A stretch of DNA of 64,000 bases, taken from contig ONZQ02000013.1 of NCBI GenBank assembly GCA_900312665.1, positions 558,001 through 622,000 of the forward strand, given 5' to 3'. A program made the translations under genes and the position numbers. Of the stretch, positions 36,183 through 47,291 are shown piece after piece (the first letter of the stretch is position 1; the number at the start of each line of letters is the position of its first letter). The stretch comes from Cephalotrichum gorgonifer (Eukaryota > Ascomycota > Sordariomycetes > Microascales > Microascaceae). The notes under the pieces were generated by a model that worked only from the letters and a program-made list of their open reading frames with translations, made no database searches and was not told the DNA's origin.

Positions 36183-37982
36183 ATGCCCCCCATTCCAGTC
36201 CGCCCAACCGTTATCAGATTTCTCCAGCCCATCTTCCGTCCTGTTCACCAGCACAGATTCATCTTCTCTACAAGTCGAATCCCCTCGCCTAACACTACTC
36301 TCCGTACAGTCGTCGCGTATCCCCAGCTGACGAGATCCCCACGTACGTTATATCGCACTTACACGTCCACCCCAACTGCGTCATCGCCTGCAGACATGTC
36401 GTCCCCCACCCCCGCCTCCGCGGCTGTCACCAAGGTCCTCGTGATCGGCGGCTCCTACGCCGGGCTATCGGCCACGGTGAACCTCCTCGACCTTGGGAAC
36501 CACATCAAGCCAAGGTTCAACTATCCCAGCTACAAGCACGATCCCGAAGCCCCTCGCACACCAGTCGAAATCACCATCGTGGACGAGAGAGACGGCTTCT
36601 GTATGAACCACCTAGTTCCCTCGTAGCCCCTGGCTCTACATCCCAAAGCTTGATACACACGTATTCTAACCGCCTCCCCCCCACGCGGACACAGACCACC
36701 TCATTGGCTCCCCCCTTGCCTTCGCGTCCGACTCCTACGCCCCGCAGAGCTGGACCCGCTTCGTCGACATACCAGCCCTACAGACCCCCGCCGTGCGTTT
36801 CGTCCAGGGCAGCGTCGCGTCCGTGGACCCGGAGGCCAAGACGGCGAGTATAGTCAACGGCGTCACGAAAGAGGTCAGCGTCGAGGGGTACGACTTCCTC
36901 CTAGCCGCGACGGGCCTGAGGAGAGTGTTCCCTGTTCAGCCACAGTCACTGAGCCGGAAGGCGTTCCTTCTGGAAGCGGAGGAGCACATACACGCTGTTA
37001 AGAATGCTGTTGACGGAGTAGTAGTTGTCGGCGGTGGTGAGTGTTCTTCCTTATTTGTCCTTGTGGGAGAACATCCGTGCTGATAGAGAGTCCCAGGCGC
37101 CGTCGGAATCGAGATGGCGGCGGAGCTGAAGCTCGTCCATCCCGATGTAAAGGTGACGCTCGTCCACTCGCGCGAGAAGCTCCTCTCCTCTGAGCCCCTA
37201 GATGAGGAGATGAAGGACCGCGCGCTAGAGCTCCTTCAGGAGGCGGGCGTCGAGACGATCATGGGCCGCAGGGTCAAGGAGACGAGGACGGAGATGAAGG
37301 ACGGAATCAAGAAGATGGAGGTCGAGCTTAGCGACGGGTCGAAGCTGGCGGCCAGCGAGGTCATCATGGCTCTGTCGAAGAGCGTGCCCTCTAGCACGTA
37401 CCTCCCGGCCTCGGCCGTGGACGAGGAGGGATACGTGAAGATTACACCAAGGTCAGTTCTCGCCTTCCTTCCCTTATATAACTCTCAATTACCAGCGCTC
37501 ATAACTAACAATGTACCTTGTATGTAAATAGCCTCCACCTCGAGGAAGGCACCCCGAACGCAACCTCGCACTTCGTAGCCGGAGACGTAGCCCGCTGGTC
37601 GGGCATCAAGCGCTGCGGCGGGGCCATGCACATGGGCTTCTACGCGGCCGTTAACATCCACCAGATGATCCTCTCGCGCGTCGTGCCGGGCCACGTCCCT
37701 GCCTTCATGGACCTGGTCAAGTTCGAGCCGTCGATGGGGCTCGCAGTTGGGAAGAAGGCCGTCGCGTCAGGTCCTGGTGTCCCGGTGACTTTCGGAGAGG
37801 ATGTGATGAAGGCGTACTTCGGGGATGATCTGGGGTTGTCGAGTAAGTTTTGATCCTCCCCCCCTCTCCTCTCGAGCTACCTTCTGCTACAGGATATCAT
37901 GGCGGCCACTAACGGTTATCTAGTCTGCTGGGATTACATACAGCTGTCGACTGAGAAGTTCAAGGAGAGAAATCTTGCGTAG
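36183..37982 (+). CDS. AIF2/AMID-like FAD-dependent pyridine nucleotide-disulfide oxidoreductase
   Basis: Flavoprotein of the AMID/AIFM2 (FSP1) and NDH-2-like group, 494 residues. Five coding exons: 36183-36600, 36695-37036, 37097-37451, 37532-37842, 37924-37982; introns 94, 60, 80 and 81 nt, all keeping frame. FAD-binding Rossmann motif VLVIGGSYAGLSATVNLLDLG at residues ~83-103; NAD(P)H-binding motif VVVVGGGAVGIEMAAEL rebuilt across the second intron; second FAD motif FVAGDVARW near residue 395. The first ~60 residues (Arg/Ser/Thr-rich, no acids) resemble a mitochondrial presequence; an inner ATG at 36396 would give a cytosolic form. The gene lies inside the siderophore locus, divergent from the ABC gene across a GATA-containing region. 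A link to iron (for example a reductase) is inference; it could also be a resident gene. Confidence 0.88.
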
Positions 37983-38360
37983 GGAGGTTAGGTTTGGGAT
38001 TGTATGAGAGGTGATGACTTACACACGATAGAGGTTGGGCCTCTTGGCAAGGGTTTTGGTAGACTAATAATAGTATGAGCATGAATGAGTATCACGAGTT
38101 TTCTTCTTCTTTACCCGTTTTTTTTTTTTTTTTTGGAAATAACCCAGAATTCAATGTAGTTGTTTGCAAGCAGAAACAGGCAACCTTTGTAAAGACAGAC
38201 TAGACCCAAAGCACATTTTGGTTTAACCGGGAATACAACATCCCTAGATCCTAATCCCAATCCAACACACACAGACGAGACAGTTAAAACGAAACCCTGA
38301 AAAGGAAAACTACCTATTTTTTTGTTCAACATGGACTACCGAGAATTACACACCACATGA
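37983..38360. other. Convergent 3' region
   Basis: About 380 bases between the oxidoreductase and SidL-type gene ends. A T-run at about 38119-38134. No gene seen. Confidence 0.5.
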
Positions 38361-39755
38361 CTACAGCTTCGGTACCAGCCCAATCCTCAGGCCGCCAACA
38401 ACCTTCTCGTTGTCCCCCAGCGGCGAGAGCTGGAAGAACCTCTCGCGTGAACACCTCACGAACGCGCTCCTCTTGTGCGGCAGGTCCACGAACTTGTCGA
38501 CTTCGAAGCCGTGCATGAGGTCGTACATGACGACGGTGGAGTTGGTCTCCTTGGGCTCGCCGACGACCCACGTCGTCCTCGGCTCGTCGAGGAACAGGTA
38601 GTGCACGAGGCTGCTCCACCACGCGCTGACCCTGTGCGGGCCCCTGAAGCGCACGTCGCCTACGAGGCTGTGCCTGCCGCGGTCGAAGTCGCCCGCGTCG
38701 TAGTAGGCGCCCAGCCGGTCCTCCTTGCCCCAGTAGATCTCGAAGTAGGCGAAGCAGGTGTCGTCGAAGCGCGCGAGCACGGCGACCTGGTGCGGGTCGG
38801 CGTGCATGTCGTCGATGTACTTCTGGTGCTGCTCGAGCGTGCCGGTCTCGTTCCACCCCTGCGACACGCGGGGGTCGTTCTGCCAGGTGTGGAAGTAGTT
38901 GACGTGCTCGGCGTCCTTCGGGTCCAGGACGATCATGGAGAAGGTCTCGCGGAGGTGCGGGATCCACCGGCTGTAGATCACCGAGCCGGGCTGGGGCTTC
39001 GCGGGCCGGATCGGGTGGCGGGAGAGGTGGCACTTGTTCGGATTGGAGGGGTCGCCGAGCGGGACGAGGTCGTGGGTGTAGTGGAGGGGGGTGGGAGGGA
39101 ACGAGGAGAGCGGGGCGGACGGCGGGAGGGAGCCGGGGGACGAGGCGGGAGTCCAGGCCGGCCTGGGGCCGAAGGGGGAGCCGGCGCCTTGCCAGAAAGA
39201 GCTCCGGAGGAGGAGGACTTCGGACGGGGAGCTGCCCTTGGGGTTCCCCGCTGAGCTGGGGAGGTCGACGGCAAGGCCGACGTCCTTGAGCCGCTGTCCG
39301 ACGACGTCGGACCCGTGGCCGCTGAGGCCCAGGCGGAGGTACTCCACGTTAGGCTGGATCGTAAAGATGACGTATACCAGGAGCCAGATCTGGCCCGGGG
39401 AAGGGAGCTCCTCCGTGTCCCAGGTGAAGGTGCACCCGGGAGACCTCCGGGAGCGGCCGAAGAGCGTGTTGTCGGACTGCGGGGGCAGCTCGCTCGACTT
39501 CAGGGTCGTGATCTCGGTGAAGTAGAGGTCATCGTTGGAGAGGCAGCCCGGGAGGACCTGCCTGTCGGCCTGGGAGGCGGGGCCGGGGCTCTGCCGGACC
39601 CTGTAGCGCGTGGACTCGGCGCTTGAGGAGGATCCGGTGCTCGCGGGAGTCTTGTCGATGACATATTCGGTGAGGTAGGGGTGGGGGAGCTTGAGGACGA
39701 TGTCCTGGGAGGAGAGGGGCCCCAATTGGGTCGGGGTCGTTGGAGGCGAGGACAT
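38361..39755 (-). CDS. sidL: SidL-type N5-hydroxyornithine acyltransferase
   Basis: GNAT-fold acyltransferase of 464 residues, single exon. The C-terminal catalytic half carries the strongly conserved SidL/SidF blocks: SVIYSRWIPHLRETFSMIVLD, HTWQNDPRVSQGWNETGTLE, FAYFEIYWGKEDRLGAYY, DRGRHSLVGD, and LPHKRSAFVRCSRERFF. The N-terminal half (from LKLPHPYLTEYVI) is divergent with a Pro/Ser-rich linker around residues 210-260. In Aspergillus, SidL acetylates N5-hydroxyornithine for ferricrocin; blocks such as QNDPRVSQGWNETGT point to SidL more than SidF. The start is the ATG at 39755; the frame continues upstream only to a TTG. The C-terminus is VPKL, not a canonical peroxisomal signal. Divergent from the MirB-type carrier gene across a region with three GATA sites. 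The acyl donor is inferred. Confidence 0.87.
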   Translation of the reverse strand: MSSPPTTPTQLGPLSSQDIVLKLPHPYLTEYVIDKTPASTGSSSSAESTRYRVRQSPGPASQADRQVLPGCLSNDDLYFTEITTLKSSELPPQSDNTLFGRSRRSPGCTFTWDTEELPSPGQIWLLVYVIFTIQPNVEYLRLGLSGHGSDVVGQRLKDVGLAVDLPSSAGNPKGSSPSEVLLLRSSFWQGAGSPFGPRPAWTPASSPGSLPPSAPLSSFPPTPLHYTHDLVPLGDPSNPNKCHLSRHPIRPAKPQPGSVIYSRWIPHLRETFSMIVLDPKDAEHVNYFHTWQNDPRVSQGWNETGTLEQHQKYIDDMHADPHQVAVLARFDDTCFAYFEIYWGKEDRLGAYYDAGDFDRGRHSLVGDVRFRGPHRVSAWWSSLVHYLFLDEPRTTWVVGEPKETNSTVVMYDLMHGFEVDKFVDLPHKRSAFVRCSRERFFQLSPLGDNEKVVGGLRIGLVPKL

Positions 39756-39944
39756 GACGGGACTTATTAAACGCAACGCTACAGGTTCTCTGAGAAATTG
39801 GGTCGACGAGGCGGAAGGAAGGAGGGCTCGCGGGGGAGGATTGGGGGAGAATGTAGAGGGCGAGGGCAAGCTTCGGAGGGGGCACTGGAGCTGCGATAGG
39901 CGAGGCCTGACGGAGTATTTCGGGGACTTCGATAAGCTTCCAAC

Positions 39945-39991
39945 TACGAGTATTACCGTACTTACACTTACGGGCGAGTACTTGCGAGTAC
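39945..39991. repeat. CGAGTA/GTACTT-rich cluster
   Basis: Interrupted copies of TACGAGTA, GTACTTAC and CGAGTACTTG, part of the dispersed intergenic family. Confidence 0.6.
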
Positions 39992-40634
39992 ACCAAAGCT
40001 CCCAAGGGCAGGCTGTGCTACGTACTTTGGATAGGGAAGCTAAACGAGAGTGGGGTGCTTGCTTGCTCTCGCTTGTCTATCTGCGAGCACCATCCTCGGT
40101 TCCGAATTTCTCGCCGATGAGTCGGGTCGAATGACACATGGGAAGCCGGGGCTCCAGGGCTTCGGCAGAGCCATCACCATTTGCCAGCAAGGTCGTAGAT
40201 CTCAGAGGCTAGTCCTTGCTCCCCTACTCGTAGACGGGGCTGGGGCTAGGGGTTACGAGTACCTGAGGTCTTGGTCCAAGAAATGGCTGTCGAAGCTCGA
40301 GATTCGTACCACAAGGGGGGGTGAGCTCCACCTAGGTACTGGTACAAGGCAATATAGCTCGGCACCTCGCTGGGAATCCCACAGGAGAAATAGTCCAAAT
40401 AATTGGAGGGTGGGGGGGAGGGGGGGTGGGCTCTCAGTAGCGGGGTCGTCCCCGTGATGCCACATTCCTTGTTTCTCGTTCCTCGAGGAGAGAGAGCATT
40501 GCTCCTCGTCCCTGCTCAAGGAGGTTGGTTGGTGGTCTGTCGCTGGCTCCATGGCGGGTGAGATGAGGGGCGTGTGTGCTCAGAGCCTGTCTTCGTATTC
40601 GACCGGATGTGGACGAGGCATCCTAGATGAGCGG

Positions 40635-40643
40635 ATCTGATAA
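40635..40643 (+). promoter_or_regulatory. Predicted iron-responsive GATA site (ATCTGATAA)
   Basis: Exact ATCWGATAA match 880 bases upstream of the SidL-type start and 1.9 kb from the carrier start. Confidence 0.65.
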
Positions 40644-40769
40644 CTTTAAGGAGCATGGTGGCGTTCGCAGTGTGGGGGGGGACCTGTGATTTTTTTTTCT
40701 CTTCCTGTGGGGGCAGATGATGATTCTCCGGGAACCAGCTCCCGGTTTTCGGAGACAGGGATGGGTTCC

Positions 40770-40793
40770 ATCAGATAAAGGAACATCTGATAA
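40770..40793 (+). promoter_or_regulatory. Pair of predicted iron-responsive GATA sites
   Basis: ATCAGATAA at 40770-40778 and ATCTGATAA at 40785-40793, same strand, starts 15 bases apart. The spacing recalls that of the row at 48285-48337. Confidence 0.7.
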
Positions 40794-42559
40794 AAATCTG
40801 CCTGGTACTGATTACAGTAATAAGATCTGAATGGCACTGTAGCGGACACTGTCTCCATTTTATGTTCCGCGTTACTCCGACGGAATGCGTGCGGATGACG
40901 ATCACCATGTTTCGCGCCAGCTGGGATTGTCGCTAACTATTACTTCTACTCGTGCACATGCCCTAATACAGGCTAGGGCTCGGAGGTCGATTATTGCTGC
41001 GAATTGTTTACCCGCCCCTTCAGAACTGCCAGGCGTGCCCTAAAACAGACCTACTCAAAGGTTCGGTCTCCAACGCGGAATGATTCCTCAGCATTCGCCT
41101 ATGTGTAACTACTCAAAAGCGTGTATTACTCGAGAGCGCTCTGCTTACTTGACGATGAGGCGGGCGTACCTGCCGTTTCAGCCATCCCGTTCCGCGGATT
41201 CACGAATTAATATTCGTAATGGTAATAGGATGCTAATATTACCCACCTTAATAATCTCTCCCGCGAAATAGCGGGGTGGTGCCCGTAGCTCTGGCGCCAA
41301 AGAAGATTACCCGTCCCAGTCCCGTCTTGTCAGGACCCCGCCAAGCGCGGTTTCAGGGTTTAGGGGACCTGCCAACACCGTTATCAATCTGGCAGAAGCG
41401 CCCTCGCCCTCAACTTTACCCATCGCCTACTTGGAATGCGCTCCTATTCGTATTAGTGCTCGGCCCTTGTAATCCGGGAAGGGGAGGAGCCTGGTACGTT
41501 AGCTAGGGGTTAATCTTGCTGTCAAGCAATCGCGATACTTGTACTTTGGACTGCTGCATGTCCTCATGTAGCACGAAGCCGGCGCGCGGCGTCGCACAAC
41601 TGCGTGGACGCTATTCTCAGGTTGTACCTGCCGCTCGTCCCACCAGCGACTCGTGGTCGCAAGAGCGCTTCCATTAGCGGCACGCTCTTCGCCCGGATTT
41701 TCAAGACCAGGATTCCGAATCACCAACGTCAATGTGCATGCCCTTTTTGGAGCACTAGTCGAGTCCTCCTTGGTGATCCATCCCGAGCTAAAGGGTGTTT
41801 GCTAGCCTGATTCTGGCCGCGTTTGCCGCGTTACCTGCCCCACGGCGTTCGAAGAATACTCTTGCTCATACAGAGTAATGCAGCAATCACGTTTCCGGTT
41901 CAGCTCAGCCCCAGCTTACTCGTGCTTGCCTCGGCCAGCCCTGCTCGAGCAGAGATACGATTGGCAGAGGCAAGGAAGGTCCTGGACTTTGCTCACACTC
42001 GTAATTCCTCGACTTGTCCGTGCCGTAAGACAGGGGCTGCTTTCCTCTGGCATTACAAACATATACCCCGAATCGGGCGATTCGGTCCCCCCACGCCCCC
42101 AGACCCAGTGGCACCTTCCCGGAGCGTCCCTAGTTTCGGTTCCGCCCCCCACACGTTGATGATACCCGATGATTCCTTCCCGAGCTCCCTAAGGCAACCA
42201 AACGATCTGCACCTCTTCTGAGAAGCTGAGTTGAGGACCATATCAAAACCTCACGCAACATAACGCCGTATGACTCTTACTATCTCGCATCGTCAGCATT
42301 AAATCCCGCTACTGGCTCCTGCGCGTCGACTCTACCGTGAGACTCGTCGCTTGGCACGACTCGCTCTACGCGTTGCTGCCTATTATTCCCCCTTGCTCGC
42401 CTTACCCTACCTATATGGTACCGTCAGCATCATTTTCCGAGTAGAGCCGACTCCTCCTCCGTCGAATGCACCCTCGCGACATCTCGAGCTTCCACCAGGC
42501 ACGGGTCGGACATACAATACCGCCGCCACCTCCCCGAATAATAACCCCTCTCCGATGAG

Positions 42560-44437
42560 ATGTCAGATCCCAAGAAGCCCGGCACTGGGTTCTTCGCCCG
42601 CCGAGGCCGCTCCCACGACGACGACGCCGACTCGCCCCTGATAACCCCGGGCGCCCAACCCGGGACCGGAGCCGAGACCACCGCCTTTTTCGCTGCTTCG
42701 AAACCTCGCAGTTATGGTAGCGCCGACGCAAGCAACGGCAACGTGGCCTCGCGGTCATCCCCTCCCGACGACCTCGACGAGGAACAGCAGCACGTCGCCG
42801 AGAACGTCCAGGCCGGCGTCCAGCAGATCGAGGCCACCGCGCTGACCTGGACCCGCAACGAGCTCCTCGTCGCGTACGCCATGGTCTGGTTCGTCTACTT
42901 CCTCGACTCCCTCCAGCAGAACGTGACGGCCAACTTCACCCCCTGGGTGACGAGCTCCTTCCGGAAGCACTCGCTCACCCCCGTCACCACCATCCTCAGC
43001 AGCCTCATCGGGGGCCTCTGGAAGCTCCCGCTCGCCAAGATCCTCGACGTATGGGGGCGGCCCCAGGGGTACGCCATGTCCGTGGCCCTGCTCACCCTGG
43101 GACTCGTCATGATGGCGCTCTGCAGGAACGTCGAGATGTATTGTGCCGCCCAGGTCCTCTACTGGGTCGGGTACAACGGCGTCATATACAGCCTCAGCGT
43201 CTTCATCGCCGACACCTCGGCACTCAAGTCCAGGGGCCTCATGCTGGCGTACGGGAACTCGCCGTACATCATCACCGCCTGGATAGGAGGGCCCATCGCC
43301 CAGGCCTTCCTCGACGGGCCGGGCTTCCGCTGGGGGTTCGCCACGTTCGCCCTCGTCACGCCCGTGCTCACGATGCCGCTCTTCTTCATGCTCATGTCTA
43401 TCCTCCGTCGGGCAAAGGCGAAGGGCCTCGTCCCCGTCAGGGAAGACAGCAAGAGGAGCTTTGGCCGGTCGCTACAGTACTACTCCCGGGAATTCGACGT
43501 CGTCGGCCTCACGCTCATCACCGTCGGTCTCGCCCTCTTTCTCCTCTCATTCAACCTCGCCCCGCTGCACGAGGACGGATGGAAGTCGCCCGTTATCCTC
43601 ACCATGGTCATCCTCGGCCCCCTGCTGATCGGCGTCTTCGTCGTTTGGGAGAAGAACCTCCCGGATGACAGGACCTTCATCCCCTTCAGGTTCCTCATGG
43701 ACCGCACCGTCCTCGGCGCCTGCCTCCTCACCGCGTCCCTCTTCACCAGTTTCTATATCTGGAACTCGTACTTCCTGTCCTACCTCCAGGTGGTGCACGA
43801 CCTCAACACCACGCACTCGAGCTACATCTACTACATCTTCAACGTGGGCGGCTGCCTCACGTCACTGGTGGCGGGATTCATCATCCGCCGCCGCGGCACC
43901 TTCAAGAACCTCACGCTCTTCTTCGCCATCCCGTGCCACATTCTCGGCATCTCGCTCATGATCGTCTTCCGCCGGCTGGGAACGCCGCTGTACAAGATCA
44001 TCCTGTCGCAGGTGGTCATCTCCGTCGCGAGCGGGACCTTTATGATCTGCGAGCAGCTGGCCACGCAGTCCGCGGTCGGCCACCAGCACATCGCCGTCAT
44101 GTTCGCCATCCAGGGCGTCTTCGCCTCGGTGGGCAGCGCGATAGGGTCCACCGTCTCCACATGGATCTGGCAGATCGTTTTCCGGGACCGGCTAGGAAGG
44201 TACCTCCCCGACACGGTCAAGCCCGTGCTCGACGAGATCTACGCCGATCTGGGGAGGCAGAAGTCGTATCCCATGGGTTCGCCGGAGAGGACGGCGATTA
44301 ACATGGCGTATTCGGACGCGCAGACGCAGATGCTTATCCCGGCGCTGGCGGTTGTTGTGCCGGCTATCGGATTCGTACTCATGTGGAAGAATATCAATGT
44401 TAAGAACTTGCAGCAGGTGAAGGGGATGGTGCTGTAA
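42560..44437 (+). CDS. MFS siderophore-iron transporter (MirB/SIT1 family)
   Basis: Major facilitator carrier of 625 residues, single exon, of the siderophore-iron transporter family that imports ferri-siderophores across the plasma membrane. The N-terminal ~105 residues are cytosolic and Ser/Asp-rich. Then come about 14 hydrophobic segments, beginning LLVAYAMVWFVYFLDSLQQNV. Family blocks seen: SSLIGGLWKLPLAKILDVWGRPQGY, VLYWVGYNGVIYSLSVFIADTS, FNVGGCLTSLVAGFIIRRRG and VISVASGTFMICEQLATQSAV. A long extracellular loop before the last segment holds RYLPDTVKPVLDEIYADL. The start ATG at 42560 follows a pyrimidine-rich leader. Divergent from the SidL-type gene with GATA sites between. Which siderophore it carries cannot be read; by context it should be the product of the neighbouring NRPS. 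Confidence 0.95.
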   Translation: MSDPKKPGTGFFARRGRSHDDDADSPLITPGAQPGTGAETTAFFAASKPRSYGSADASNGNVASRSSPPDDLDEEQQHVAENVQAGVQQIEATALTWTRNELLVAYAMVWFVYFLDSLQQNVTANFTPWVTSSFRKHSLTPVTTILSSLIGGLWKLPLAKILDVWGRPQGYAMSVALLTLGLVMMALCRNVEMYCAAQVLYWVGYNGVIYSLSVFIADTSALKSRGLMLAYGNSPYIITAWIGGPIAQAFLDGPGFRWGFATFALVTPVLTMPLFFMLMSILRRAKAKGLVPVREDSKRSFGRSLQYYSREFDVVGLTLITVGLALFLLSFNLAPLHEDGWKSPVILTMVILGPLLIGVFVVWEKNLPDDRTFIPFRFLMDRTVLGACLLTASLFTSFYIWNSYFLSYLQVVHDLNTTHSSYIYYIFNVGGCLTSLVAGFIIRRRGTFKNLTLFFAIPCHILGISLMIVFRRLGTPLYKIILSQVVISVASGTFMICEQLATQSAVGHQHIAVMFAIQGVFASVGSAIGSTVSTWIWQIVFRDRLGRYLPDTVKPVLDEIYADLGRQKSYPMGSPERTAINMAYSDAQTQMLIPALAVVVPAIGFVLMWKNINVKNLQQVKGMVL

Positions 44438-44878
44438 TGGTATCGGTCGTGCATTGTTATGGGTCTTTTTTTTTGGTCTCAGCAAGTTTTGAAGCGGAGC
44501 GTTTTTTCTTCTTTCTTCTCCCTTCTTTTTGGGGTAAATTTGCATCTTCGTCTGCACTCACGAGATGGACGGACTGGATTTTGTTGTTGAGCAAGCATTA
44601 CATTACAGGCGTTCGGGTTACAAGCCGGGGGCAATGATATATTTATACACATATATGTATGCGTCATAGTCTCACCACCAGTAGTTGTAATAGACTTTTC
44701 TTCAGGTCTTACAAGGCGAGGGCCGAGACAGAGACAATGTCTAAAAACCCTGGCTCGATTAAGATCGTCATGGCTCGGCAGCCAGGTTTCACGCCAAAAA
44801 CACTGTGCTTCCCAAAATGAATTGTCTATTTACAAGGTATCTAGCCCGGCTTTTAGAAACATCTAGTAATACCCGGAA
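44438..44878. other. Convergent 3' region
   Basis: About 440 bases between the carrier and SidI-type gene ends; T-runs at about 44466-44473. No gene seen. Confidence 0.5.
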
Positions 44879-46846
44879 TCACAACTTCGCCTGCGCCGTC
44901 CTCCCCTTCAAGAGGCTGTTCCCCAACACCGCCATCTCATACTTCTTCACCTTTCCGCTCCCTGTCAGCGGCACCGTCGCCGGGACACCCCCTCTCCCGA
45001 GCCAGAATACATGCGCCGGCGCCTTATGCCTTCCCAACCTAGCCCTTACCCATTCTCTCACCTCGTCGTCCCCGGGAACCACGGCGCCCTTGCCGCCCCT
45101 AAGCTCCAGGAACGTCGCGACCACCTCGCCGTAGTACGCGTCCTTCAGGCCGACGACGATGGCGCGCGCCACGGACGGGTGAGCTAGGAGGCGCTCCTCG
45201 ATCTCGAGGGGGTAGATGTTCTCGCCGCCCCTTATGATGATGTCCTTGAAGCGGCCCGTGATGGTGCAGTACCCGTCGGCGTCGAAGACGGCCTCGTCGC
45301 CCGTGTGCAGCCAGAGCACGCCCGCCTCGTCGCGGACCATGACGTCCGCCGTCTTCTCCGAGTTGTTCCAGTAGCCCGCCTGCAGCTGGTAGCCCGCTAT
45401 GCAGAGCTCGCCCTTCTCGCCCAGCGGGACCACGGCGCCGTCGCGGTCGACGATCTTGGCGCGCGCGTGCGGCATGAGGGTCCCGACGGTCGCGAGGCGG
45501 ACGTCGATGGCGTCGTCCGTGAAGGCGTTGAAGCACGTAGGCGAGGCCTCGGTCAGGCCGTAGCTGCTCGTGAACTCGGTCATGCCCAGGACGCCGACGA
45601 GCTTCTCCATCAAGGGGCGGGGCACGGGGGCGCCGGCCACGATTCCCGTCCGGAGGCTGAGGCTTCCCGGGGCGAGGTCGCGGGGGAGCTTCTCGAGGAG
45701 GGCCTCGAACATGGAGGGGACGCCGTGGAGGGCCGTGCAGCGCTCCTCGAGGACAGCGGCGACGGTGGCGGTCGGGTCGAAGACCTCGGCCGGGTAGACG
45801 ATCTTGGCGCCGTGGGTCACGCAGGCCAGGAGGCCCAGGACCAGGCCGAAGCAGTGGAAGAGCGGTGGGGGGCAGCAGAGGGTGTCAGCGGGGGTTAGGC
45901 GCATCCTGTCGCCTATGAAGCGGGAGTTGTTGACGAGGTTGCTTTGGAGAGGGATGTAAGTTAATATAGGTAGGTACCTGGGTCGTTTTTGGGGAGGTAT
46001 GGTTTAGAAAAGAGGAAAAGAACAAGGGGTGAGCGACTTACTGGTGGGTGAGCATCGCGGCCTTGGGATTCCCCGTCGTCCCGCTCGTGAACTGGAGGTT
46101 GCACACTTGGTGGGGAAGGACCTTACGCTTGGCCTCGAACAGCTTCTTCTCGTGGGACTGCCGCCTGCCCGACTCGATGAGCTGGTCGTAGGTGGCATAC
46201 TTCCCCGCCGGGCCGCGCAGGATCACGACCCGCGGCGGCTTCTCCACCATGCCGTCGATCTCGGCGAGGAGCTTGGAGTTGTCTAGCCTTCCGATCTTTT
46301 GCGTCGTGAAGAAGACCTTGCACTCTTATTTGTTCGGAATGTGTTAGCTTTTTTCTTCTTCCCCTTTTCCCTTTGATATTCGTGGACATCCAACAACGAG
46401 AAATATAAGCGATATTGTTTTTTTTGGGGGGGGAGGACCAAAATCTCACCTGAGAACTTCAGCGCATACATGGCCTCCGTCGGCGTATACGTATTATTCA
46501 GAATCACCAAGATGGCCCCGATCCTCGTCACGGCGAAGAAGACGGCGGCGTACTGCTCGCAGTTCCCGGCCATTATGCCAACCCTGTCGCCCGGGCCGAT
46601 GCCCATGGCGAGCAGGGCCTGCGAGAGCAGGTGGCTCTGCTGGTTGAGGTCGCTGTAGGTCCATCGGGCGCCGGTCCAAGGGATGACGAGGCACTCCCTG
46701 CTCCCGTTCTGGTAGCTCTGGAGCTCGAGGAGCTCGCCGAGCGTGAGGTCGACGAGCGGGGGGTCGAGCGCGCCGTGGAGGAGGGAGAGGCGCGGCGGGG
46801 TGGCGGGGGAGGCGGAGGGGAGGACGAGGGGCTGTTCTGTTGCCAT
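44879..46846 (-). CDS. sidI: SidI-type acyl-CoA ligase (mevalonyl-CoA ligase)
   Basis: AMP-forming acyl-CoA synthetase of 580 residues. In the SidI family it converts mevalonate to mevalonyl-CoA, the first committed step of the acyl group of fusarinine/coprogen siderophores, in peroxisomes. Exons on the minus strand: 46450-46846, 46042-46324, 44879-45941; introns 125 and 100 nt. Core motifs: LQFTSGTTGNPKAAMLTHHN (AMP-binding P-loop, completed across intron 2), TSSYGLTEASPTCFN, HTGDEAVFDADGYCTITGRFKDIIIRGGENIYP, and the catalytic Lys region GSGKVKKYEM near the end. The C-terminus AKL is a canonical type-1 peroxisomal signal; the N-terminal RLSLLHGAL resembles a PTS2 but lacks His/Gln at position 8. 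Divergent from the NRPS, with GATA sites between. Substrate is inferred from family and locus. Confidence 0.9.
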
Positions 46847-47291
46847 TTTTGATATTCTCGTGTCTTCCTCCTGGCGATGTGGACTCTATTCCCGGGCCGA
46901 GGGGTGAGATGTAAAGTGACGCCGAAGGTAGGCGGAGGTTCGAGATTAGAACTCTCGCTCGTGGGGAACTGATCTCGGTGGGACGGAATGGTTTGGCGGG
47001 GAATGCTGTTCAGGGGCTGGGGGATACAGAGCCGCTTTTCTCACTTCACAAGAGGTCTCATTCCCCGATTTAGATGCCGGAGAGATCGGGCTGTCTCTTG
47101 AATCGAACTATTCGTACGTCTATTAATGACGCAAAGGGGAATGCGGCTAGGTCAACGAGTATTCTCAAGTGCATACGAGTACGGACTAATCTAGGTGGGT
47201 GGTACCCAATACCCGGTAACTTGGCTCGACAGATCCGGCTCGACGGAATCTTGCAGGTAGGTATTAGCTAGGTATTAGCTAGCTACGAATA

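Larger units (their letters stand above)
39756..42559. other. Divergent promoter region SidL-type / siderophore carrier
   Basis: 2.8 kb with no convincing gene. It contains three ATCWGATAA sites (40635-40643, 40770-40778, 40785-40793), a CGAGTA-rich stretch at 39945-39991 and a G-run near 40410-40430. The last ~200 bases before 42560 are pyrimidine-rich, likely the leader of the carrier gene. Confidence 0.55.

Noticed and set aside
42351..42641. Open frame just before the siderophore carrier gene
   Set aside because: Overlaps the carrier start in another frame; pyrimidine-leader composition with no recognisable product.
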